Shown piece after piece: positions 55,825-64,000 of a DNA stretch of 64,000 nucleotides. Both the position numbers and the translations under genes were made by a program. The notes under the pieces were generated by a model, which was not told the origin of the DNA, searched no databases, and worked only from the letters and a program-made list of their open reading frames with translations. Numbering within the stretch: position 1 is the first letter of the stretch; every line of letters begins with the position of its first letter. The stretch is from Lithodes maja (Eukaryota; Arthropoda; Malacostraca; Decapoda; Lithodidae): contig JBAKBP010007939.1 in assembly GCA_037953745.1 (NCBI GenBank), positions 31,358-95,357 of the forward strand, in the 5' to 3' direction.

Positions 55825-56345
55825 CGTATGTATGTACTGGTGTAATATATTACCATTTTATATTTTTACTTTTTTTCCACACCACCCAAGAGGTAAAAGT
55901 TTCGGCGCATTTTTTTTTAAGAGGTTTCCCCTCTGTACCATCTGTACCATCTGTTTTGTCTGACTATGCTAGTGGTGGGGCGATTTGGAGCGGCTTCCAT
56001 TGTGGATGGTGTCAAAGTCAGGAATGAAATGAAGTGAGAGTATACATTTCGTGCGCCTGGCAGCACGCCATCACGTGAAATTTGTTATGAGTTTTTTGGC
56101 CGACGTCTGACACCGTCGCAGTAGCCATGGTGCCAAGCTGTATACAATGTCCATTGAATTTACTAATAAGCGAATTAATTATACAAACAATAAAGCTTTT
56201 TTGTACCTGTAGAAATAGCCTGAGCATTTCAAACCAACTTAAGGTACTTAATACTGAAAATAATATATTTTCGTTGTTAGGGATTATACATGTGGCACCA
56301 ATGTAAAGGGAGTAACCGTGGGTAGGACCGCCTGTTAAGATCTGT
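55314..56345. mobile_element. Inverted-repeat element, about 1 kb (hAT-like candidate)
   Basis: About 50 imperfect bases at the left (CAGACCTAAACAGGCGGT at about 55314) mirror the right end (inward CAGATCTTAACAGGCGGT, ending about 56333). Both go on into ACCTACCC/GGTAGG and GGTGCCAC blocks. CAG-starting ends suggest hAT, but the 8-bp flanks agree at only about half the positions. The interior is mostly simple repeat. No transposase. Confidence 0.55.
55573..55820. repeat. C-rich and (AT)n simple repeats
   Basis: CA/CCC-rich sequence (about 55573-55690) is followed by two (AT)n runs at about 55732-55815 separated by TACTGTA. Confidence 0.95.
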
Positions 56346-56441
56346 TTGACTAGGGATTCGAGAATCGGGTGGGTTTACTTGTTAAGTTGTTAGAGTGTAT
56401 ATACTTTGATGACAAGGGGCCGAGAGGGGTGTGGGTAATTC

Positions 56442-56449
56442 AGGTGTGT

Positions 56450-56524
<75 letters not shown>

Positions 56525-56525
56525 T
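56442..56525. repeat. (GT)n and (GA)n microsatellite
   Basis: GTGT with occasional GAG, then a GA run. It makes a His-Thr frame on the minus strand, which is artefactual. Confidence 0.95.
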
Positions 56526-56668
56526 CAGACCATTAAACAGCAAGAGAGAGATAGTCAACCCAATAAACAGCAAGCTTTACATTTACACACAGAATTTACA
56601 TCCTAGGAGAGAGAGAAGAAGAAGAAGAGGAGTGAGTGAGTGAGTACATATTTGATATAGACCATTAA

Positions 56669-56763
56669 CCCTTTCAGTACGGGTGTCATACATTTATATT
56701 TTACTCGAACTACAATAACACGATTTTATGCAGCTTAGGAAGATTCTGTGGTAGCTAAAAGGG
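56669..56763. mobile_element. Short TTAA-flanked MITE with a related neighbour
   Basis: 95 bp between TTAA at 56665-56668 and 56764-56767, with ends CCCTTTCAGTAC and, inward from the right, CCCTTTTAGCTAC. A diverged relative starts after TTAA at 56813-56816 (CTCATTCAGTACCGG) and extends to about 56901. A third CCCTTTTTAATACC start follows TTAA near 56926-56929. Piggybac-like by target site only. Confidence 0.65.
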
Positions 56764-57062
56764 TTAAATATGCTAGTTTGAACCTTATTATTGCTAGAGG
56801 TCCTTCATAGGCTTAACTCATTCAGTACCGGTGCCGTCTTTTTTACTTTATTCTGGCTACTATTATACGATTGTATTCAGTTTAAACAGGGCCTCCTGCA
56901 ATTAATAAACTTTGAACTATCTTACTTAACCCTTTTTAATACCACAGATCCTTCTTAAACTGCACAATATCGTCCAAATAACTAGATTAAAATGTAAAAG
57001 GTAATGTACAGAAGAGGTAAATATACTCGCTTGACAATAGTCAAAATAAATGGAAAAGGATG

Positions 57063-58855
57063 TGTGACGTTAACCACTCGTTAGAACCGCATGGCTTGTC
57101 CTACAGTGACTCGCTAGGATCGCCAGGGCAGTGGATGGGGCTACAGTTTATGTATTAGAGTGTGCTTTATTTCATATGAAAGCTTGTGTCATGGGCAGTC
57201 CAGAAAGGCTCTTTGTTTTCACCCATGTCGAGGCTTTGTATATTTAATTGTAAAGTGTATGTTTTGTCATTAACTAGTAATGATGGGATCTGGGAGAGAG
57301 AGAGAGAGTAGAACAGAGTGAGGGGGCGCGCAGTGTTTTTGTCCCGCTCGATGACGTCACGGCTGGCTGCCTCGCGGGGGTTGGTGGAGAGAGGCCTTTG
57401 CCATGCTGCAAGCTCTCTTGTTAGTGGCTGGACGACTTGCAACCGCTTTTTTCCCACGCGGCTCGAGCTGGTGCGAGTATATATACAGTTCCTCGCCACT
57501 CTCTCCCTCAGATCTGGTTTCTAGAACGCACCCATCTTTTTCACTTGCTACCTGTCCCCTGCTCCGTACCTGAGAATCTTTTCCTCTGCCTACCTCTCTC
57601 TTTTTTCATATCCTTCACCACCTTGTTATTAATATTATACCCCCTCTGGCTAACTCTGCAAAATCAGCTTCATGCTGGCCAGTTGTATTGTGCGTTAAGG
57701 TCTGATATAACCATGTATGTTAGTTGTTAAGATAAGTGGATCACGAAGCATTGGTTGGCATTTATATTGTTTAGTACTGCTTCCTTTAGTTATTAGTGTT
57801 CTGCTGGATTAGATAATGCTAGACTAGGAGTCTGATATTATAAGGTATTGTTTCCTATGAGTGCTGGCTTCAGTTAAAAGCGGCACGACATACCTGAGAA
57901 CTGGAGTTGATTGAGTAAATTCTAGTCTGTGTGCCATTGAGAGTAGAGCATGCACGAATGAGGGCTTTTTGCCTATACCATTCTGCACTGTTCTAGTCTC
58001 GATTGTTTGTCTTTGAGGTACGCCAGGAGAACGCTTAATACTTCGGTATTAAGGTTTCTCAAGAGAGCTACCCTTCATTATAACGTAATATTTGACGCAC
58101 AGACTTGAGATTTGCACTAGGCTATGCCGCATGACATGCGCACCAGTATCTCGTATCATTGACTCTAGCTAGACTTTATCAGTCACAGTAGACATTAAGT
58201 ATATTAACCTAATTACTCTTTTTATGCATACCCATTTATGATTACACAAGCATTTCGCAGCCTAGTTTGATGTATTGAGACACAAACGACTTAGGCTCTT
58301 TTTGTTGATAGGAATACTGCATTGTCGTGGCGATTATTATTATTGTTGTAGTGTTTAGGATATTCTTGGCTCCGACGGCATTATATATTCTGCCTTTTTG
58401 TGTGCATAGCCTGCACGAGCATTGTTCCGCTGCCTGCCTTTTTGGGTTCCATTTCCATTACGACCATCTTTATAGCATCTAACATTTAAAGAAGATTCCT
58501 TGTTAGTGTTGAAGGACTTTAGTGCACTTTCTTTCATGCAGGAGTGCCTGACATTTATTGATTAAAGTAACGTAAGCTGTAACTTCTCTTACCACCTTAC
58601 TTTGCATACCATAACCAAGCACCTTCGGTTATAGGTAGTAATAGGTGTTTTCACATAACATTAAGCCTAGAGTAGACGCACATTTATGAGAGTTTGATAG
58701 CCTATTATTGCATATAGAACTCTGTAGAGTATTTGTGTTCTTTGTTCACTGGGAATATACATCAGAGGTTGGATCTAGCACTTTCCGTGTAGCATTTATG
58801 CCATTACTAGTCCAATGAATAAGAGCCCTGATATATTTGAACCCCAGTCGTAACA
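57063..58855 (+). repeat. 5' long terminal repeat, 1,793 bp
   Basis: Starts TGTGACGTTAACC and ends CGTAACA, so it has TG...CA ends. The first ~765 bases match the 3' LTR at 63237-64000 with only about seven differences by eye. The flank before it is GGATG. The other flank is outside the window, so the duplication cannot be checked. Confidence 0.92.
57352..57486 (+). promoter_or_regulatory. LTR promoter: CRE palindrome and TATA box
   Basis: TGACGTCA at 57352-57359 and TATATATAC at 57478-57486, followed by a pyrimidine-rich CTCTCCCTCAGATC initiator-like stretch. The same arrangement is in the 3' LTR near 63529 and 63655. It would give an RNA starting near 57510. Confidence 0.6.
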
Positions 58856-58857
58856 AA

Positions 58858-58875
58858 TGGCGACCTTACCTAGGA
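58858..58875 (+). other. Primer-binding site
   Basis: TGGCGACCTTACC begins two bases after the LTR. TGG-starting sequences here pair with the 3' end of a host tRNA that primes reverse transcription. Confidence 0.7.
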
Positions 58876-59066
58876 TTTGGTGAACCTACATTTATTAGCA
58901 GGGAACATTTGTTGTTTTAGAGAATATTTTGCGGGGATCAGCAAGAATAATTTTTTTTCGCAACATAGTATAGCCCTTGAGTATTTCCGAGAATTTTTGT
59001 GTGTATATTGAGGTATATGGGGTACTTCTTTTCTGAATATTGTGGTGAGAAATGTTTGTGAGCATC

Positions 59067-60540
59067 ATGTCTTATACCGGGTCAGAGGAGAATGGAGACA
59101 CAGTACGTAATGTCGAAACTGAGGAACAGCAGCATGATGAAAGGTTAATCGGGTGAACTGTGAGGAGGATGCTAGGATATTTTTGCAATGGCCTGTTACT
59201 GCCGAGCGGTTGGTGGGTATGGATCGGTACGGTCTTCAATGCCTGGCCACAGCTATCGGTCATGCGGTTACTAGCAGCATGACCAAGGATAACTTGATAA
59301 CGTGTGTACTGGGCAGGGTGACTGGTGAGCGAGATGGGTTGAGTGCTCAGAGCCCTTCGGCCATGCTTCCCCTACACTCGACTCCCAGCCATCCCAGTAG
59401 TTTGCCGACCCCCGGTACGCTTCCGCAGTTGGGTGGTGACTGGCAGGGTGGGTTGCCCATGGGGGGACCACCGGTAATTTCAAACATTGTAGCACCTTCA
59501 CCTCCTCAAGGGTTAACTCCAGAATTATTGCTTCAGCTCGAATTAGCTAAGATCCAGCAGCAAATAGAATTAGCCAAGATAGAAGAGAGAAAAACTATCA
59601 GTCATGAGCACATAGAGCTAGCAGAAATCCAAGCTGAGTCGACTAGGTACTGTGCCGACATGGATGTAGAGAAGTCGCGAGTAGAGAACACGGGACAGCG
59701 ACTTGGGGCTGGTAACCGTGTTCATGAGCAGTCTCTCTCGCACTTATTGAAACTGGTTCCGGTGTTTGATGAGAGTGGTGTAACAGAATTATTCACACGC
59801 TTTGAGAAGAAGTGCCAGGAACACCAGTGGCCAGAGAATAAATGGGCAGTACTTGTATCCTCTAGATTAATAGGCAAGGGTCTTAAAGCCTACGATGCGT
59901 TACCTTTGGAGTTATGTATTGTGTACGAGGATCTCAAGGAGGCTGTCCTGAGGGCTTACGAACTGCAACCAGAACGTACCGTTTGAAGTTCCGGGGTGTA
60001 ACTAAGGGAAGAGATAGCACCTTTTTGGAACACGCCCGGGACTTGTCCGATGCTATGGGGAACTGGCTCCGATCTGAGAAGGTCACAACATTTGATGAAA
60101 TTAAGCAGTTAATGATGTTGGAGCAGTTCTTTAAGAGTACGGGCGGTGATCTAACTTTGAACTTGAAGGAGAAAAACCCAAGAACTCTAGTCGAAGCAGC
60201 AGAAATGGCTGATCGACGGCTGTCGTTGATTCGGGGTTGCGGGTCCTCACAGAGGTACGATGTAAGTGCTAAGGACCGTTATCCTCCCCCTCCCCGTAAC
60301 AATGACACATTTATACAGAAGAGCCATGACACTAAAACCGAATCCAAACATTACACCACACCGTATGTGAAAGGTCAGGGGCCTTTTACATCACAGTATA
60401 AGCCGAAACCAAAATTTATGTGTTTTAGTTGCCACCAGGAGGGTCATAAGGCAAATGAGTGCCCAAGTCGACCTCCTCCGGCAGCCGTGTCTTTTGCTCA
60501 CGGCATTGGAGTGTTCAAGGAGGACATCGGAGTTTGTTAG
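59067..60540 (+). pseudogene. Gag-like protein, broken in at least two places
   Basis: The first ATG (59067) opens a frame that stops at 59154 and continues in another frame to 59986. A second shift near 59960-59985 leads to the frame ending at 60540. The middle is a helical, Gln/Glu-rich segment. Next comes a capsid-like region whose EHARDLSDAMGNWLR and LMMLEQFFKS segments recall the SCAN/retrotransposon-gag fold, and then a CCHC knuckle (CFSCHQEGHKANEC, about 60421-60462). It would assemble particles around the element RNA. As it stands it cannot make a full protein. Confidence 0.8.
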
Positions 60541-61062
60541 AGGCATTTCTTCCGAGGTAAATACACTGCCAGTGCAGAAGGATCCGGAAGGCTTATTCCC
60601 TGTCCGTGATGCCTTTAGTGACCACAGGGGACTCGGTTGTGTGGAGTGGGGGGGGGGTAGAAGACATGAGGTGAGAATTTTGTGTGACACTGGGGCATCG
60701 CAAACACTGTTGAGATATTTCACTGGTAAACTGTCAATACGGCGCGGGTGGTTGTGGTTCAGGGAGTTAATGCGACAAGGTCATACCCGCTTGTAAGAAT
60801 GAAGGTGGAAGTTGATGGTGTGACTCGGGACCTGGATGTAGGAATTGTGGAGAAGTTACCTGTTGGGGGCGTCGACCTCCTTCTCGGCAACGACTTTGCG
60901 GGACCTACTTCTGAGGCTCCACCCTTGGTCGTTGCAGAGAAGCCGGCCGACGTGAGTAGGGAGGAGCAGGAGTGGGTTGAGAAGTGTCCGGTGCAGCTAT
61001 GGCGTGTGTTGTCACCGGAGATCCTGCATCCAGGGAGTCACATTCTGGTCAACAATCTTTAG
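60541..61062 (+). pseudogene. Aspartic protease remnant
   Basis: ILCDTGASQTLL (60676-60711) contains the catalytic DTGA. VDLLLGNDF, about 180 bases on in a different frame (60748-61062), is the usual C-terminal protease motif. A frameshift near 60740 separates them. The protease would cleave the gag-pol polyprotein. It is inactive as it stands. Confidence 0.82.
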
Positions 61063-61470
61063 ATCAGCGGAGGAAGGGTACCGAGAAGGGGTTGAAAGTT
61101 GATGCGGTTGAGAGTTCAGTATCAGCGGACATTCTCGGGGACTCATTATTAGGACCACATTTCGAGTCTAGAGAAGACCCATTAACTGTTCCTGAGAAGG
61201 CAGTGGATGGCTTAAAAAGACGATGAGACAGCAACGGTACGCAGAGAGAGAGCAACGGGAGGCCAAATTTAATGTAGGAGGGGGCATGAGTTGTTTCGCA
61301 AACACTTGGATAGGCTTGCTCCTTCGGACATTCGTAAGTTGCAATTGGAAGACCCGGAGGTTCTTGAATGTGGTACCGGTGCTGTCGAGTTGAAGGAGGA
61401 CAGTGTTGCACAGTCGAGAGATGTAGCAACGAGGTACCTGACGCGTACCCTATGAGAGATGGGTCGGCGA
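61063..61470 (+). pseudogene. Unassigned pol linker with multiple frameshifts
   Basis: Charged, frame-shifted sequence between protease and integrase. I see none of the reverse transcriptase motifs (for example no YxDD/FxDD-type box), so the polymerase appears deleted here. Confidence 0.5.
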
Positions 61471-62250
61471 AGACGGTGGTCCGACGCTTGCTAGTGTATT
61501 TTTCCCGGTATGGTACCCGCAGGGGCTTCAGTCACTCCAGGGACCCAACTTCGCTTCTAGCCTCTTTGTCCAAGCAATGCCGCAGCATGGGATTGTTGGG
61601 GTTGTGTCATCTGCGTATCATCCGGAGAGCCAGGGTGTGTTAGAGCGATGGCACTCAGCCTTGAAATCTGTGCTTCGTTGTTGTTGCTTTGAGAGTGGGA
61701 AGGATTGGGATCTTGGCCTGCCATGTGTTTTGTTTGCTGTGCGGAAGGTACCTGGGGAGAGTTTGGGATTCAGTCCTAATGAGCTCGTCTTTGGACACCG
61801 TGTCAGAGGGCCTCTCCATATGGTTGAAGAAGTATGGGAGGGCGCAGAAAAACCTGTTCTATGCTCAAGTGTGTCCTCAACAGTCAAGAACAGATGTTGC
61901 GCAGTCTGGAGTTGGCTGGCCGTAATTTGACTAGCTCTCAGGCCCTCATGAAGGACAGGTACGACCTCAAGGTTGAACTCAGGGAGTTTCACGTGGGTCA
62001 GGAGGTGTTGATTCTACTGCCCCTTGTAGGTCACCCCTTATCCGCGAAGTACACTGGTCCTTATAGGGTGGTGGAGGAGCTATCGGACCTGGTTTACTTG
62101 GTAGCCACTCCAGACAGACGGAAGCGCAATCAGTTTTGTCATGTTAATCCCATGCAGGAGTATGGGAGGCACCCCCCTGAGCCTCTCACTGTGCCTGTGA
62201 TGACGTTTAGCAGTCAAGGTGGAGAAGGAGAACGGACAGTCAAGCTCAGG
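61471..62250 (+). pseudogene. Integrase remnant (C-terminal half)
   Basis: LVYFSRYGT and a region equivalent to the second catalytic Asp, disrupted in this copy (near 61520-61545), are followed by SSAYHPESQGVLERWHSALK, which includes the catalytic Glu. Then come LPCVLFAVRKVP and the C-terminal FHVGQEVLILLP...KYTGPYRVVE segment. Frames change near 61575 and 61850. The first catalytic Asp and the zinc-binding domain are missing. Confidence 0.85.
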
Positions 62251-62745
62251 TGGAGGATAACTGGAAGGATAAGAAGTTCAAATGGGCGCCTGAGTGTGAG
62301 AAGGTGTTTAGAGAAGTAAAACACCTGTTGTGCACTCACCCGATCCTCAGGGCCCCTGACTTTAGCCTACCTTTCCAACTAGCAACGGAGGCTAGTGGTG
62401 TGGGGGCTGGTGCCGTCCTTGTGGAAAAGGACGATGATGGGCTGGAGCATCCTGTTAGTTTCTGCTCGGAGAAGTACAATTCGGCCCAGGGGAGCTGCTC
62501 TGTTGTCGAGGAGGAGCTGCTGGCGGTTGTACTTGCTCTGAGGCATTTCGAGGTCTGTGTTCCAGCCTATGGTCCGGTCGTTGTAGTTTACCCAGATCAT
62601 CACCCTCTCAAGTTCTTGGACCAGTTTCACATCGGAATATGAGGCTGACCAGGTGGTCACTAAGGTTATTGGTATATAACCTGGACATACGCCATAGTGC
62701 CGGTTGTGACAACGTGGTTGCAGATGGTCGTTCAAGGGTATATGA
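62250..62745 (+). pseudogene. RNase H domain located after integrase
   Basis: FKWAPECEKVFREVKHLL and FQLATEASGVGAGAVLVEKD (first catalytic Asp replaced by Glu) lead to YPDHHPLKFL and, in another frame near 62640-62745, NVVADGRSR. In normal Ty3/gypsy elements RNase H precedes integrase. Here it follows, so the internal region has been rearranged. It would degrade RNA in the RNA-DNA hybrid. It lacks the usual first Asp and ends in a shifted frame. Confidence 0.85.
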
Positions 62746-63221
62746 TCCTGGGTAGATTGACACACGGGTAGCCTCCTGCTTTAGTTTGAATAGTATTTTG
62801 TGCTTGGTGCTTGTTGGCTCGCGGTTGTAGCCCAGCGTATTGGGTCGTAAAGCAGGAGTTGAGCGTTTGGTATAGAAGAAAAAAAACTAGGCTTGCCCCT
62901 ATAGTGCAGCCGAAATAAACAAATTATAAACATAAAAATCAAATAAAAACTTTCTTTGATAGTTGATAGTTGAATTTTTTCAGTATGTTATAGCAGTAAT
63001 TCTGAGTTGCACTCCTCTCAGAATGCTGGGCTGGAGAAGCTCGCTCTTGAGGAGCATAACTACATATAATTTAACCTATTGTGTTGGGAGGGTTATCATT
63101 TTGAAAAATGTTTTATTGAATAACTGTGCCAGATATTTTACTGCCGCTGGGTGATGGGAAGTGGAGATATAGCATGGGTTCTTACCATCAGATTTTTGTG
63201 AGCCTTGGGGCCTTCTGAGAA
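62746..63221 (+). other. 3' untranslated region of the LTR element
   Basis: No frame or motif. An A-rich patch lies at about 62879-62951. Confidence 0.5.
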
Positions 63222-63236
63222 AAATCTTGGGGGGGG
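63222..63236 (+). other. Polypurine tract
   Basis: A G-rich run (ending GGGGGGGG) directly before the 3' LTR, the usual primer for plus-strand synthesis. Confidence 0.6.
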
Positions 63237-64000
63237 TGTGACGTTAACCACTCCGTTAGAACCGCATGGCTTGTCCTACAGTGACTCGCTAGGATCGCCA
63301 GGGCAGTGGATGGGGCTACAGTTTATGTCTTAGAGTGTGCTTTATTTCATATGAAAGCTCGTGTCATGGGCAGTCCAGAAAGGCTCTTTGTTTTCACCCA
63401 TGTCGAGGCTTTGTATATTTAATTGTAAAGTGTATGTTTTGTCATTAACTAGTAATGATGGGATCTGGGAGAGAGAGAGAGAGTAGAACAGAGTGAGAGG
63501 GGGCGCGCAGTGTTTTTGTCCCGCTCGATGACGTCACGGCTGGCTGCCTCGCGGGGGTTGGTGGAGAGAGGCCTTTGCCATGCTGCAAGCTCTCTTGTTA
63601 GTGGCTGGACGACTTGCAACCGCTTTTTTCCCACGCGGCTCGAGCTGGTGCGAGTATATATACAGTTCCTCGCCACTCTCTCCCTCAGATCTGGTTTCTA
63701 GAACGCACCCATCTTTTTCACTTGCTACCTGTCCCCTGCTCCGTACCTGAGAATCTTTTCCTCTGCCTACCTCTCTCTTTTTTCATATCTTTCACCACCT
63801 TGTTATTAATATTATACCCCCTCTGGTTAACTCTGCAAAATCAGCTTCATGCTGGCCAGTTGTATTGTGCGTTAAGGTCTGATATAACCCATGTATGTTA
63901 GTTGTTAAGATAAGTGGATCACGAAGCATTGGTTGGCATTTATATTGTTTAGTACTGCTTCCTTTAGTTATTAGTGTTCTGCTGGATTAGATAATGCTAG
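63237..64000 (+). repeat. 3' long terminal repeat, first 764 bp
   Basis: Matches the 5' LTR base for base apart from about seven substitutions or small indels, and is cut by the window end. Confidence 0.93.

Larger units (their letters stand above)
57063..64000 (+). mobile_element. LTR retrotransposon with reordered, broken internal region (runs off the window)
   Basis: 5' LTR 57063-58855, internal region 58856-63236, 3' LTR from 63237 cut by the window edge. A primer-binding site follows the 5' LTR and a G-rich polypurine tract precedes the 3' LTR. Domains in order are gag, CCHC knuckle, protease, integrase, RNase H. Reverse transcriptase is not visible. Gag-pol style is Ty3/gypsy-like. Confidence 0.92.

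Noticed and set aside
1..64000. CRISPR array or other prokaryotic defence system
   Set aside because: No spaced short direct repeats, no cas-like genes and clear eukaryotic features such as introns and LINEs. The regular repeats are microsatellites or tandem duplications.

Overview
The window looks like a transposon-rich, gene-poor stretch of an animal nuclear genome. My best guess is a decapod crustacean, because of the long (GA/CT)n and (AT)n microsatellites, CR1-like, RTE-like and jockey-like LINEs, Ty3/gypsy-type LTR elements and many DNA transposons. The species is inference only. I found no convincing host protein-coding gene, no complete tRNA or rRNA, and nothing prokaryotic. Essentially every recognisable coding region belongs to a mobile element.

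Layout. 1-420 is a near-perfect foldback palindrome. 1111-6263 is a PIF/Harbinger-type DNA transposon with 46-bp perfect inverted repeats, an apparently intact DDE transposase (minus strand) and a three-exon MADF/Myb-like gene (plus strand). 6375-8275 is a smaller element with inverted ends, a THAP zinc-finger reading frame and old CR1 debris. 9257-10642 is a (CAA)n-tailed repeat split by a retroelement fragment. 12478-18489 is a nested stack: a TTAA-flanked MITE (family 1) carrying a second TTAA MITE (family 2) and a 5.15-kb TAA-flanked element, which itself carries a complete SINE-like insertion. A C-rich minisatellite (18494-19930), again split by a family 1 MITE, follows. 20276-22088 is a 5'-truncated RTE-like LINE.

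23923-24401 holds LTR-like and primer-binding-site debris. 24797-25229 is another TTAA MITE. 26374-29638 is a jockey-like LINE with an open 987-residue endonuclease/reverse transcriptase. 30463-31415 is a 316-bp tandem repeat. 31634-35713 is a minus-strand gypsy remnant with two MITEs inserted in it. 38802-43287 (plus), 43452-47516 (minus) and 49158-52723 (minus) are three closely related CR1-like LINEs. Their 7-bp target duplications are visible, and the third lies inside a non-autonomous hAT element (48888-53180). 57063 to the window end is an LTR retrotransposon with 1.79-kb LTRs, broken gag and protease, no visible reverse transcriptase, and RNase H lying after integrase.

How the parts work together. 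This is a record of insertions rather than a pathway. Relative ages can be read from nesting, target-site duplications and one filled/empty site pair. Only the Harbinger pair of genes and the jockey-like LINE look potentially functional; CR1 copy C has one frameshift in ORF2 but has lost most of ORF1. Several others (hAT, piggyBac-like MITEs, the reordered LTR element) must depend on proteins supplied from elsewhere.
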